The notes beneath the pieces are model-generated. The model ran no database searches. It worked only from the letters and a program-made list of their open reading frames with translations, and was not told where the DNA came from. A DNA stretch of 64,000 bases from Gellertiella hungarica. GTDB taxonomy: Bacteria > Pseudomonadota > Alphaproteobacteria > Rhizobiales > Rhizobiaceae. The translations under genes and the position numbers were made by a program. Position 1 is the first letter of the stretch. The number at the start of each line of letters is the position of its first letter. Location of the stretch: assembly GCF_014197145.1 (NCBI RefSeq), contig NZ_JACIEZ010000001.1:372001-436000 (forward strand), given 5' to 3'. Shown here piece after piece: positions 55,698 through 64,000 of the stretch.

Positions 55698-56012
55698 TCA
55701 GCCCTTCCGGGGAATGGCAACGCCGACGAGGATGCTGAACCAGCCGGCCATGATCATCATGCCGCCCGTGGGCGCCGCCCGCGGAAAGAGCGCGCTGCCG
55801 CCGAATTCGCGCATCATCATGTCGCCCGAAAAAAGCGCCACGCCCGCAATCATCAGGGCCGCCGCAAGTCGCCCGAGACGAAGCGGAAAACCGGCAACCG
55901 CGAGAAGCGCCGGACCATGGGCAAGGCACAGGAGGCCTGCCTGGGTGAGGAAGCGCGGGTCGGGGGAGTGGGCCGCTGCCGCCGAAAGGGCAACGCCGGC
56001 AAGACCGATCAC
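55698..56012 (-). CDS. DUF423-family membrane protein, short N-terminus
   Basis: A 104-residue protein with about four helices (FLTQAGLLCLAHGPALLAVA, RLAAALMIAGVALFSGDMMM, APTGGMMIMAGWFSILVGVA), the YgdD/DUF423 pattern including FSGDMMM...G and PTGGMMIMAGW. The GTG start overlaps the stop of the globin gene (GTGA). The usual first helix is shortened, and the reading frame stays hydrophobic upstream of the GTG without a start codon, so the true start is uncertain. Function unknown. Confidence 0.75.
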   Translation of the reverse strand: MIGLAGVALSAAAAHSPDPRFLTQAGLLCLAHGPALLAVAGFPLRLGRLAAALMIAGVALFSGDMMMREFGGSALFPRAAPTGGMMIMAGWFSILVGVAIPRKG

Positions 56013-56368
56013 TGCCGCGGCTGCCAGATGATCTCCCGCAGCTTCTCGTGCGACACGGTTTCGTCCAGGGCCCGGCGGAAGCAGAGAATCCAGCCGTCCC
56101 GCTCCTCCGGCCCGATGGCCGCCATGAAATGGCGCGAACGCAGGCGGGGATGGCCGTATTTCGCCACATAGACCGGCGGGCCGCCCAAATAGCCGATCAG
56201 GTATTCCGTCAGCTTTTCTTCCGAGCCGCTCATGTCGGAGGGATGAACCGCGCGGCAGGCGGCCGCCTCGGGCAGCGTGTCCATCAGCTCGTAGAAACGC
56301 TTCGTCAGCGCCCGGATCGTGCGCTCGCCGCCGATGGCTTCGAAAAGGGTGATGGTGTCGTCTGCCAT
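56009..56368 (-). CDS. Group II truncated haemoglobin
   Basis: A 119-residue 2/2 globin: LFEAIGGERTIRALTKRFYE, then YLIGYLGGPPVYVAKYGHPR, RSRHFMAAIGPEERDGWILC with the proximal His and the Trp at G8 typical of group II. Group II proteins (GlbO/YjbI-like) bind oxygen and can detoxify NO or peroxide. It is translationally coupled to the DUF423 gene downstream. Confidence 0.92.
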   Translation of the reverse strand: MADDTITLFEAIGGERTIRALTKRFYELMDTLPEAAACRAVHPSDMSGSEEKLTEYLIGYLGGPPVYVAKYGHPRLRSRHFMAAIGPEERDGWILCFRRALDETVSHEKLREIIWQPRQ

Positions 56369-56477
56369 GGGCCTGTTCCCGTGATTCCAGCCCCTATCTG
56401 CGCCTTCGGTGGTGCGGGATCAAGAGGCGAGAGGCGGATGCGGCGATTGGCCTTTGGTCGGATGGACGGCCGACGAA

Positions 56478-57341
56478 TCAGGCAAGCAGCAGGAGGTCGT
56501 ACTGGCCCCGGTCGAGCGGTACGGCTCCGGGGGCGACTTCCCGCACCGGTTCGTCCTCGATGAAGAGGAAGGCACGGCGGTAATGGCGGGCAAGTTCGGC
56601 GCGGAAGGCTTCCGCCTCGCCACCGTAGAAGGCGGGCGAGAACTCCATGTAGAGCGGAACCCCCCGTTTGAGCAGGGAGAGCATGGACCGGCATGCGACC
56701 GGTTCATAGCCCTCGATGTCCATCCAGACGAGCCCGACGGCATCGGGTGAGATGCCCGCCTCTGCCAGCACGGCCTCCACCGGTCGGACGGGCACCTCGA
56801 TCTTCCGGTCCTTCGCGGAGCTTCTGAGGGCCGAGCTTTTTCCGTGGTTGTCCGGGTTCTGGAAGAAATCGATCACGCCTTCGGTCTCTCCTGCCGCAGC
56901 CTGCACAAGCGCCACCCGGTCCGCCAGGCCGTTCTGCCGGATGTTGCGCTTCAGCAGCGCGAAGTTTCTGGGATCCGGCTCCATCGAAAGGATGCGGGAG
57001 AACAGGTCCTCGCGCGCCCAGTAGATGGTTTGCGTGCCGATGTTGCCGCCAAGCTCGAGCAGCACGGTTCCCGCAAGCGGCACCTTCTCCGCCTCCAGCA
57101 GCGCCCGAAGCCGGCGAACGGCGCCGCGCTCGAAATGTCCCTTCCGGTACACCTTGCGGCCGATATAGTCATGCGGAGAGAAGGTGAGCACATGATCCCC
57201 GCAATCGGTGGTGATCTCCAGCACGCGCGGGGGCAGCGACTGAACAAGCATGCGCCGTCCGAGGCGCGTTTCGAAGAAACGCCGGGCCCATCGGTCGCGC
57301 CCCTTCGCAAGCCGCTTCTTCCATGCCTTCCAGATTGCCAT
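56478..57341 (-). CDS. FkbM-family methyltransferase
   Basis: A 287-residue SAM-dependent methyltransferase. A basic N-terminal region (MAIWKAWKKRLAKGRDRWAR) precedes the domain, whose SAM motif is TVLLELGGNIGTQTIYWARE near residue 100 and whose motif II acid is in ILSMEPDPRNFALLKRNIRQ. FkbM proteins O-methylate sugars or secondary metabolites. It is divergent from a glycosyltransferase gene 73 bases away, so a shared role in a surface glycan is possible. Confidence 0.88.
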   Translation of the reverse strand: MAIWKAWKKRLAKGRDRWARRFFETRLGRRMLVQSLPPRVLEITTDCGDHVLTFSPHDYIGRKVYRKGHFERGAVRRLRALLEAEKVPLAGTVLLELGGNIGTQTIYWAREDLFSRILSMEPDPRNFALLKRNIRQNGLADRVALVQAAAGETEGVIDFFQNPDNHGKSSALRSSAKDRKIEVPVRPVEAVLAEAGISPDAVGLVWMDIEGYEPVACRSMLSLLKRGVPLYMEFSPAFYGGEAEAFRAELARHYRRAFLFIEDEPVREVAPGAVPLDRGQYDLLLLA

Positions 57342-57414
57342 CTCGTCCGCTTTTCCCTTGTTCCCGACGGCCCGCCGAATTGACGGGCGGCGGCCCCGGA
57401 AATAGGTATGCTAT

Positions 57415-58500
57415 ATGAAAATCGCATACTACGCGCCACTCAAATCCCCGAACCACCCGGTGCCTTCGGGCGACCGGCTGATGGCGCGGATGCTGCTGCA
57501 GGCGCTCCGCCTCGCAGGCCACGACGTGGCGCTTGTCTCCGAATTGCGCAGTTTTTCCCGTACGCCGGAGGGTCATGAAGGGCAAAGGGCGGAAGCGGAG
57601 CGGGAGCGGGCGCGGATCCTGGCCCAATGGAAGTCCGGTGGCCGTCCGGACCTCTGGCTGACCTATCATGTCTATTACAAGGCGCCGGACTTTCTCGGTC
57701 CTTCGCTCTGCGCCGATGCCGGCATTCCCTATGTGACGGTCGAGGCCTCCTGGTCGGCCCGGCGGAACCGGGAGGGGTGGGAAGAGGCGCAGGCCGCGGT
57801 GCTTCACTCCGTGCGTGCCGCAGCCGTCAACATCTGCATGACCGAGCGCGACCGCGAGGGCCTGATCGAGGCCGCTCCCGAAGCACGGACCGCACGGCTG
57901 AAGCCTTTTCTCGATGCCGGCGAATTTCTGGCGATCGAACCCGCACCGAAGCCCGGCCGGCTGGTGACGGTCGCGATGATGCGGGAGGGCGACAAACTTG
58001 CGAGCTATCGTGCCCTCGCTGGCGCGCTTCGCCGCATGCGCGAGCCCTTCGTCCTCGACGTGATCGGCGGCGGGCCCTGCCGGGCCGAGGTGGAAAGGCT
58101 TCTGGACGATGCCGCGCCGGGGCGGGTGATGCTGCACGGGGAGCTTTCGCGCGACGGGGTCATGGCCCGCCTCGCACGCGGATCGGTGTTCGTCTGGCCC
58201 GGGATCGGCGAGGCCTATGGCATGGTCTACCTGGAGGCGGCGGCGGTCGGGCTTCCCTGCATTGCCTATCGCACGGGCGGCGTGCCGGAAGTGGTGGACG
58301 ATGGCGTGACGGGGCTTCTCGTGCCGGCCGGCGACGAACAGGCGCTCGCCGGTGCCATGGACCGGCTTCTGGCGGACGCGGATCTGCGGCTTCGGCTGGC
58401 GGGAGGCGCGCGGACGATGGTGGCCGGAGAGCGAAGGATCGAACAGGCGGCAAGGCAGCTCGACGCCCTGCTGAAGGCAGCAGGAGGGACAGGGACATGA
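57415..58500 (+). CDS. Glycosyltransferase family 4
   Basis: A 361-residue GT-B glycosyltransferase. N-terminal Rossmann domain MKIAYYAPLKSPNHPVPSGD, and donor-binding domain with LVTVAMMREGDKLASYRALA, VIGGGPCRAEVERLL, MLHGELSRDGVMARLA and the EX7E motif in GIGEAYGMVYLEAAAVGLPC. It probably transfers a sugar onto a surface or exopolysaccharide acceptor. Its stop overlaps the deacetylase start (ATGA). Confidence 0.92.
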   Translation: MKIAYYAPLKSPNHPVPSGDRLMARMLLQALRLAGHDVALVSELRSFSRTPEGHEGQRAEAERERARILAQWKSGGRPDLWLTYHVYYKAPDFLGPSLCADAGIPYVTVEASWSARRNREGWEEAQAAVLHSVRAAAVNICMTERDREGLIEAAPEARTARLKPFLDAGEFLAIEPAPKPGRLVTVAMMREGDKLASYRALAGALRRMREPFVLDVIGGGPCRAEVERLLDDAAPGRVMLHGELSRDGVMARLARGSVFVWPGIGEAYGMVYLEAAAVGLPCIAYRTGGVPEVVDDGVTGLLVPAGDEQALAGAMDRLLADADLRLRLAGGARTMVAGERRIEQAARQLDALLKAAGGTGT

Positions 58501-59243
58501 GCGCCGAACCGGGCAGGACGAGGCTTCTCGACGCATTGGACCGCCGGGCGGAGCAAGGCCGGCCTGCTGCCTTCTGGCTCCGGGACGACGACGTGGTCGA
58601 ACCGACGGATGCGCTGCACCGCTTCCTGAACCTCGCCGCTTCTCACGCCATTCCGGTGACCCTTGCCGTGATCCCGGAGGAAACGGGAATCGCGCTGGAG
58701 GCCTATCTGGCAGGGCGGGAGGGGGTGACCGTCGCTCTTCATGGCTGGTCGCACCGCAATTATGCGCCGGCCACGGAGAAGAAGCAGGAGCTCGGGCCGC
58801 ATAGGCCGGAGGCGCTGGTGCTCTCGGAGCTGGCGTCCGGCTATTCGAAGCTCTCCGCCCTTTACCCGGATCTCATGCTGCCGATGCTGGTGCCGCCGTG
58901 GAACCGGATCGCGCCCTCGCTCCGGACGCGGCTCGGCTCGATCGGCATCGAATGCCTCTCGGTCTTCGGGCCGGAGAAGGACCGGGGCATTGCCGAGCTG
59001 AACACCCATGTGGACGTGATGGACTGGCATGGCACGCGGGGCGGCAGACCCCAGGATGTGCTGTTCGGCGAAATCGCCGGCCGGGTGGAAACGATGGGCG
59101 AAGGCGCGGCCATGGGCCTTCTCACGCATCATCTGGTGCATGACGAGGCGGTCGAGCATTTTCTGGAGGCGCTTTTCTCGCTGACGGCTGGCCATCCGGG
59201 CTGCCGCTGGATGAGCGCTTCCGATCTGCTGCCGTCCGTCTAG
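58497..59243 (+). CDS. Polysaccharide deacetylase-like protein
   Basis: A 248-residue NodB-homology-like protein: FWLRDDDVVEPTDALHRFLN with the Asp pair, PVTLAVIPEETG, the metal motif VALHGWSHRNYAP, PPWNRIAPSLRTRLGSIGIE, and a late LLTHHLVHDEAVEHFL. These correspond to motifs 1-5 of family 4 carbohydrate esterases, though somewhat divergent. Coupled to the glycosyltransferase, it may deacetylate the same glycan. Its stop overlaps that of the convergent MBL gene on a shared CTAG. Confidence 0.85.
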   Translation: MSAEPGRTRLLDALDRRAEQGRPAAFWLRDDDVVEPTDALHRFLNLAASHAIPVTLAVIPEETGIALEAYLAGREGVTVALHGWSHRNYAPATEKKQELGPHRPEALVLSELASGYSKLSALYPDLMLPMLVPPWNRIAPSLRTRLGSIGIECLSVFGPEKDRGIAELNTHVDVMDWHGTRGGRPQDVLFGEIAGRVETMGEGAAMGLLTHHLVHDEAVEHFLEALFSLTAGHPGCRWMSASDLLPSV

Positions 59244-60070
59244 AGGCTGACGGCCTGCAGGTCCCGGGCGAAGAACAGGCTGCCAAGCTCGGCCTGGGCC
59301 TGTTTCTCCATGGCTTCCAGCGCCTCGTCCGTCCGGGTCGGCGCATGGTGGAAGATTGCCGTCTGCCTGACATCGGCCTGTCTGGCCAGACGGATCGCCT
59401 GTTGCCAGCTGGAATGGCCGAAGCCCTTGAACTTTTCCATCTCGTCTTCGTCGAAGGCGCCGTCATAGACGAAGAGGTCTGCCCCCTGGATCAGCGCGAG
59501 AACGGTCTCGTCCAGCTCACCGGGCTTGTGTTCCGTGTCGGTGATGATGGCGACCACGCGGCCCTGCCACTCGATCCGGTAACCGATCGCGCCGCCGGGA
59601 TGGTTGAGCATGCCGGTCTTGAGGCGGGCGCCGGCAAAGGGTTCGATGACGTCGCCGGCCTTGAAGTCGTTGCAGCGCACGTGCGCAGCGCAGATGTCGG
59701 GGCTCACGGGGAAGAAGGGCGGACGCATGATTTCCTTCAGCGTCTCCTTGGTCGTCATCTGCCCGGCGAGATTGCCCGACCAGACATTCACCGAGGCGCG
59801 CGGATTGAACAGCGGGCAGAAGAACGGCAATCCGATGATGTGGTCGTAGTGGAAATGGGACATGAAAAGATGCAGCGGCTTCTGCCGGTTGCGGTCGATG
59901 GAAAGGCCTGCCACGGGCAGTCCGGAGCCCGCATCGAACAGCAGGGTTTCGTCCCCGCAGGACACTTCCACCGAGATCGTATTCCCGCCAAAGCGCGCAT
60001 GTTCGGCGCCCGACACCGGCAGGCTGCCGCGCGTTCCCCAGAACTTGACCCGAAACTCGCTACTGCTCAC
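59240..60070 (-). CDS. MBL-fold metallohydrolase
   Basis: About 276 residues of metallo-beta-lactamase fold. It starts FRVKFWGTRGSLPVSGAEHA; the zinc motif is LFMSHFHYDHIIGLPFF (HxHxDH), followed by NHPGGAIGYRIEW, VAIITDTEHKPGE, LFVYDGAFDEDEMEKF, GHSSWQQAIRLARQADV and IFHHAPTRTDEAL. This layout resembles cyclic-nucleotide phosphodiesterase/RNase Z-like MBL proteins of unclear substrate. A GTG start at 60070 preceded by CGGGAAGC is preferred over a GTG at 60115. Confidence 0.88.
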   Translation of the reverse strand: MSSSEFRVKFWGTRGSLPVSGAEHARFGGNTISVEVSCGDETLLFDAGSGLPVAGLSIDRNRQKPLHLFMSHFHYDHIIGLPFFCPLFNPRASVNVWSGNLAGQMTTKETLKEIMRPPFFPVSPDICAAHVRCNDFKAGDVIEPFAGARLKTGMLNHPGGAIGYRIEWQGRVVAIITDTEHKPGELDETVLALIQGADLFVYDGAFDEDEMEKFKGFGHSSWQQAIRLARQADVRQTAIFHHAPTRTDEALEAMEKQAQAELGSLFFARDLQAVSL

Positions 60071-60299
60071 GCTTCCCGTTCTGCCTTTCCTCGACGGATG
60101 CGCCGGTCTTGGCACGCCACGCCGTCCATACCCTACAGAAGCGCTAACCCTCCGAAAATCCTCGGGTTCCCGTCTGTTCGCCCCTTTTTTCCGTCATGCT
60201 AGCGGAAGTCTTCCGCACTGGCGAGAGGATTCGAGGCTTGGCCCGGATCATATTGCTCGTTATGTCTGAAAATTCTCTGATTGCACCAGGATTTACCGA

Positions 60300-61949
60300 T
60301 TGAGCCTTGCTGACGCCTATCGTTTCGCGGTGATCGCGGATGCCCATTTTCATGATCCGCAGGCGGATTTCGGTTTCGCGGGCGTGGATGTGGGCGGGCA
60401 TGGCCTTTGCCTGCGACTGCCCGGCGACGTGGCGCGCGCGCCGCGCATCTACAACGAGGCGGGTGCCGCTTTTCGCCACGCGCTGGCGATGGCGGCCGGG
60501 GAGGGTATCCGCGACGTGGTGCTCCTCGGCGACTATTCGGATGACGGGCAGGCGGCGACCATGGAGGCGCTTTCCGCCTGTCTCCGGGAAATGCGCGAGC
60601 GGTACGGCATGCGCTTCTTTGCCCTTCCCGGGAACCACGATGTCTTTGGAGACCGGGGCCGCCATCGGCGCAAGCGCTATGCGCGGGCGGACGGGCATGT
60701 CGTGCTTGTGACCAGCGATCCCGCCTTTACCGACCCCCGCGTGCCGGACCGTCTCGTCACCCCGCGCATGTATTGCGGCGGAAGCCCGTCCAACCTGCCG
60801 GGGGATTGCGGCTTCTTCGGCGTTCCCGATGCTCTCCACTGGGAAACGCCTTTCGGCACCGATCCGGATCCCGCGGCCCGCACCTATCCGCTGCTCGACG
60901 GCGAGGGCCGCGAGATTCGCCGGCTGATGGATGCGAGCTATCTCGTGGAACCGGTCCCCGGCGTCTGGCTGGCGATGGTGGATGCCAATGTCTTTGCTCC
61001 CGACCCCGAGGGCGACGACGGGCTTGCCGACAGCACCGCCGCGGGCTGGAATGCGGTCCTGCGCATCAAGCCCTTCCTCGTCGACTGGCTGCGGGATGTC
61101 GCGGACCGCGCGGGCCGGCGGGGCAAGCGACTTCTCGTCTTTTCCCATTACCCCGTTCTCGAAACGCTGAATGGCACGATGGCGGCGGAACGCGCGATGA
61201 TGGGCGAGAACGCCTTTCACCGGCGCATGCCGGGGCCTGCGGTGGCAGACCGTCTCGGCGATGCGGGCGTGCGGGTGCATTTCAGCGGCCATGTTCATGT
61301 CGATGACGTCGCCCGAAGCGCCGGGGAGGGCACGTCCGGGCCGCGGCCGCAACTGGTCAACATCGCGGTACCGGCACTGGTCGCCTTTCCGGCCGCCTTC
61401 AAGTCGGTGACGGTTACGGAGGGGAGGGTGCATGTTCAGGATCGCCCGCTCGAGGGGATGCCGCTTCCTGCCGATATCCTTGCCGCAAGCCGGCGTCTGG
61501 CGGCCGTCACCGGCGCGGATACGGGCGGGATGCTCAAGGCAGCCGATTACGGCGCGTTCATCGACAGGCATCTCGAGCACGTGACGGCTCGCCGGTTCCT
61601 CAAGCGCGAATGGCCGGAGGATCTCGCCTCTCTGTTCCGCAGGGCTTGCCTTGCGGACCTGCTTCAAGGGGCGGGCCTTGCGGTTTCCCTTCCAGCGGCG
61701 GTTTCAGACCTGCCGGCTCTCGCCTTTCTGGCGGACTGGTACCGGCTGAGAGCCGGCGGCGCGCAGGCCGCCCGGTGGATCGCGCCGGAACGTCTGGAGG
61801 CCTACCGACAGATCGGGAAGCTTCCGCGGACAGAAGAGGTTTCCGATAGGCGGCTAGCGCTGCTTTTCGAGACGCTCTCGGCGCACCTCTCCGCCATGGC
61901 GGACGGCACCCTGCGCATCGATCTCGCCACAGGGGAAATCCTGCCGTAA
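60300..61949 (+). CDS. Large calcineurin-like metallophosphoesterase
   Basis: A 549-residue enzyme. The di-metal motifs are in order: FAVIADAHFHDPQADF, VVLLGDYSDDGQAATM, FALPGNHDVFGDRG, LLVFSHYPVLETL and VRVHFSGHVHVDDVA. The C-terminal 200 residues (from VTGADTGGMLKAADYGAFID) are helical and unassigned. Start is TTG at 60300 after a CAGGA site. It overlaps the TGA of a possible 13-codon leader frame (60262-60303), which may be chance. Substrate unknown; no signal peptide seen. Confidence 0.88.
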   Translation: MSLADAYRFAVIADAHFHDPQADFGFAGVDVGGHGLCLRLPGDVARAPRIYNEAGAAFRHALAMAAGEGIRDVVLLGDYSDDGQAATMEALSACLREMRERYGMRFFALPGNHDVFGDRGRHRRKRYARADGHVVLVTSDPAFTDPRVPDRLVTPRMYCGGSPSNLPGDCGFFGVPDALHWETPFGTDPDPAARTYPLLDGEGREIRRLMDASYLVEPVPGVWLAMVDANVFAPDPEGDDGLADSTAAGWNAVLRIKPFLVDWLRDVADRAGRRGKRLLVFSHYPVLETLNGTMAAERAMMGENAFHRRMPGPAVADRLGDAGVRVHFSGHVHVDDVARSAGEGTSGPRPQLVNIAVPALVAFPAAFKSVTVTEGRVHVQDRPLEGMPLPADILAASRRLAAVTGADTGGMLKAADYGAFIDRHLEHVTARRFLKREWPEDLASLFRRACLADLLQGAGLAVSLPAAVSDLPALAFLADWYRLRAGGAQAARWIAPERLEAYRQIGKLPRTEEVSDRRLALLFETLSAHLSAMADGTLRIDLATGEILP

Positions 61950-61956
61950 CACGCCT

Positions 61957-62418
61957 CTACTCGCTCGCCTTCAGCTGGCTCCGGGCGAGCGTAAGCTCCT
62001 GGGTGGTGTGGCTCAGCCGGTCCGCGAGGACACGCATCACCTCTATCGTGATTTCGGGGAAATCGATCAGAAGCTTGAGGAACTGGTCCTTCTTGATGCG
62101 CAGAACGTCGAGCGGCGAGGCGGCGCGGACGGTCGCGGTTCGGGAAACCTCGCACAGGATCGCGATCTCGCCGACGATGGAGGAATATTCCGCCTCCGCC
62201 ACCTTGATCTCGCCCGAAGGCGTATCGACCAGGATATCGGCGGTTCCGTTGAGGATGACATAGGCTGCATCGCCGGAGTCTCCCTGATGGAAGATCTCCT
62301 CTCCCGCCGCATAGTTCACCCGGTCGGAGGTGAAGGCAAGCAGCTTCAGCTTGGCCGGAGCAACCCCGGCAAAGAGCGGCACCCGCCGCAACAGTTCCAC
62401 TTCATCCTTCAGCAACAT
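61957..62418 (-). CDS. Cyclic nucleotide-binding domain protein
   Basis: About 153 residues forming one CNB domain and a C-terminal helix, with no HTH: VELLRRVPLFAGVAPAKLKL, AGEEIFHQGDSGDAAYVILN, phosphate-binding cassette EAEYSSIVGEIAILCEVSRT and a last helix (LADRLSHTTQELTLARSQLK). GEIAIL followed by the Arg of SRTATV fits real cAMP/cGMP binding. The absence of a DNA-binding domain suggests a sensor subunit for another protein. Likely associated with the ABC ATPase gene just upstream. Confidence 0.85.
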   Translation of the reverse strand: MLLKDEVELLRRVPLFAGVAPAKLKLLAFTSDRVNYAAGEEIFHQGDSGDAAYVILNGTADILVDTPSGEIKVAEAEYSSIVGEIAILCEVSRTATVRAASPLDVLRIKKDQFLKLLIDFPEITIEVMRVLADRLSHTTQELTLARSQLKASE

Positions 62419-62494
62419 GGCCTGCCTCGTTCCCACTCTCTGTGCGCGGCTTTTAGCGAATACCGCTTATATAATTTATGACAGTCAATGCCTA

Positions 62495-64000
62495 TCATGA
62501 CACGAGTTGGCGGAAGGTGTCATTGTTCTCCCGCAATTCATGATGCGCCCCGTCCCCGACCAGCATGCCGCGCTCGAAGACCATCACGCGGTCGAAGAGC
62601 GGAGCGAGATTGGCGTTGGACAGAACCCACAGCACCGCCGGCTTGCGGCCGTCCTTTTCCATAAGCTTCAGCACGCTGCGCACGATCTCGTCCTGCAGGC
62701 GGTGATCGAGGCCGGGAAGCGGCCGGTTCAGGATGTAGTAATCCGAATGACGGATCAGGGCCCGCGCCAGGTTGAGCTTCTGGCGCTGCGTCGAGGTGAG
62801 GCGACGGCCGCCGGGGCCGACGTCGAATTCCAGGCCGATCTCCAGCACGTCGTCGTAGAGGCCACGGCTCTTCAGCATGCCGGCGACGATCGAGCGGATC
62901 CGGTTCGCCCCGTCGGGATGACGATGGCTGATGCGGCCGAAGAGGATGTTGTCGAGCAGCGTTGCGGAGCCCGAGTAACGCGCGGGATCGTAGGTCTCGA
63001 GCGCGCCCCTGAGTTCCTCCGGCAGGCCCTCGTGGAACTGCCGGCGTGCCTCGACGATTTCGGCCATCCTCTCCTGTGTCAGCAGGCCGAAGCGGTGGCG
63101 GGGCTCGATATAGAGGAAACTCAGCCGGATGATACTCAGCCTTTCCTCGCGGGTCGCCTCCGCGAAGCCTCTCCCCTTCAGCTTCTGCAGCATCACCTGG
63201 TAGTTGGGCAGATCGTCCGCCGTCATGAAGGTGAGCTGCTGGAAGAAGGGATGATCCGGCGGCAGGTCGCTGAAGAGCTCGACTGCGTTCGCCGCAATCT
63301 CGCGCCCCATCTCGAACAGCGTGTTGGAAAGGCCGGTGCTGGTCATCACCGACCGGAAATAGGCGTTGTCGGCGATCGCCGTGCCCGAGAGTTCCGGGCC
63401 GGTCGCCGTGCCGAAGAGCAGGTTTTCCCCGACGGTCGCTTCGGTGTTGTAACGTCCCGGCTCGAAGGGCACGACGAGGCCGCCGGCGCCTTCTGCCGCC
63501 AGCACCCCGCCCAGCGCCTGCCGCAGTTCGATCATGCGCTCGGCCAGATCCGGCCGGCGGGCCGGATCCATGGAGGAGCGCAGCGCGAGATCGAGGATGT
63601 CGGAGGAAAGCTGCACCGCATCCAGCACCTCGAGTATGGCATCGAAGAACTGGTCCGGCTCCTTCACGTTGGCGCTGGAATAGTCGATCCAGTCGCCGTT
63701 GATGTCATAGTCGGGGTTACCGGCCAGGCGTGCCTCGGCAATCTCCCAGCGGCGTTCCTTCATGCGCACGTCGTCGTAGGTGGCCGGACGAAGTGCCATG
63801 TGCTTGAGGCCATAGGTGAGGTTGTCGCGAAGGCTGCCGTAGAAGAAATAGGCTTCCGAGGAGACATAGGAGATGCGGCGGCCCGAAACCGATTCCGGCA
63901 GTTCCAGAAGATCGTCCGACCCCACCGCAACGCGGCCGCTTTCCGGCCAGATGATGCGACCGAAGGCATCGGCCAGCGCATCGCCGCCGGCGGCGGTCCG
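62495..64000 (-). CDS. ABC ATPase with large insert and degenerate motifs (5' truncated by window edge)
   Basis: About 500 residues, open to the right edge. The visible part begins after the P-loop (GGDALADAFGRIIWPESGRV), then ELPESVSGRRISYVSSEAYFFYGSLRDNLTYG at the Q-loop position (split across positions near residue 35-65). An insert of about 260-300 residues follows, with no known motif. The signature region is TSTQRQKLNLARALIRH, not LSGGQ, and the Walker B position reads YYILNRPLPGLD, with Asn/Arg instead of Asp/Glu. A D-loop-like GLD and VMVFERGMLVGDGAHHEL end the domain. The family resembles a large rhizobial transporter ATPase (from memory); hydrolysis by this domain may be weak or absent. 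Confidence 0.75.
   Translation of the reverse strand, partial: RTAAGGDALADAFGRIIWPESGRVAVGSDDLLELPESVSGRRISYVSSEAYFFYGSLRDNLTYGLKHMALRPATYDDVRMKERRWEIAEARLAGNPDYDINGDWIDYSSANVKEPDQFFDAILEVLDAVQLSSDILDLALRSSMDPARRPDLAERMIELRQALGGVLAAEGAGGLVVPFEPGRYNTEATVGENLLFGTATGPELSGTAIADNAYFRSVMTSTGLSNTLFEMGREIAANAVELFSDLPPDHPFFQQLTFMTADDLPNYQVMLQKLKGRGFAEATREERLSIIRLSFLYIEPRHRFGLLTQERMAEIVEARRQFHEGLPEELRGALETYDPARYSGSATLLDNILFGRISHRHPDGANRIRSIVAGMLKSRGLYDDVLEIGLEFDVGPGGRRLTSTQRQKLNLARALIRHSDYYILNRPLPGLDHRLQDEIVRSVLKLMEKDGRKPAVLWVLSNANLAPLFDRVMVFERGMLVGDGAHHELRENNDTFRQLVS

Overview
The window is a GC-rich (roughly 60% or more), densely coded alphaproteobacterial chromosome segment. The order eipA-chpT-ctrA with sciP close by, the RpoH-type sigma factor, the heterotetrameric sarcosine oxidase and the many rhizobial conserved hypotheticals point to the Rhizobiales, most likely Rhizobiaceae (Rhizobium/Agrobacterium/Shinella-like). 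No rRNA, tRNA, CRISPR array or intact prophage was seen. Both edge genes are cut: an aquaporin at the left end and an ABC ATPase at the right end.

Layout. 1-3.0 kb: aquaporin tail, a secreted protein, a LysR regulator and an EamA transporter. 3.2-12.1 kb: housekeeping block with purA, a 933-aa Pro/Ala/Glu-rich membrane protein, rpoH, an RluD-type pseudouridine synthase, a TrmH-type methyltransferase and a membrane-anchored coiled-coil protein. 12.1-16.4 kb: cell-cycle block with eipA, chpT, a degenerate single-domain receiver, ctrA, a FliJ-like protein and sciP. 16.4-18.8 kb: an AT-richer gap with a gene remnant, a phage-type DUF2793 protein and a CysQ phosphatase. 19.1-27.0 kb: soxBDAG plus a dimethylglycine/sarcosine dehydrogenase, that is, betaine-to-glycine demethylation. 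27.4-32.9 kb: a complete branched-chain amino-acid ABC importer (livH-M-G-F, DUF6867, livJ). 33.0-40.6 kb: an LprI-like protein, a diguanylate cyclase, a Crp/Fnr regulator with a perfect anaerobox upstream, and an RND efflux pump with its adaptor.

41.1-54.9 kb is a reductive pyrimidine-catabolism locus. PreT/PreA reduce uracil or thymine, dihydropyrimidinase opens the ring, and an N-carbamoyl-beta-alanine amidase releases beta-alanine. An NMT1-type ABC importer with two permeases and a small 4-TM transporter sits downstream. A RutR-like TetR regulator is encoded at 49.0 kb, and two RutR-like palindromes lie in front of the amidase/rutR pair and in front of preT. Two kinds of insertion interrupt the locus: a DUF559 nuclease gene bracketed by GC-rich palindromic repeats, between the amidase and hydA; and a short stretch with an EamA transporter, an orphan ribbon-helix-helix protein, an FMN reductase and an XRE regulator.

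55.3-64 kb: a DUF2325 protein, a truncated haemoglobin coupled to a DUF423 protein, an FkbM methyltransferase divergent from a glycosyltransferase/polysaccharide deacetylase pair, an MBL-fold hydrolase, a large metallophosphoesterase, a cyclic-nucleotide-binding protein, and the C-terminal part of an ABC ATPase with a large insert and degenerate catalytic motifs.

I found no single system that is clearly new to science. The best leads are the DUF559/palindrome unit, the degenerate receiver inside the ctrA cluster, the RutR-like operator pair and the degenerate ABC ATPase.
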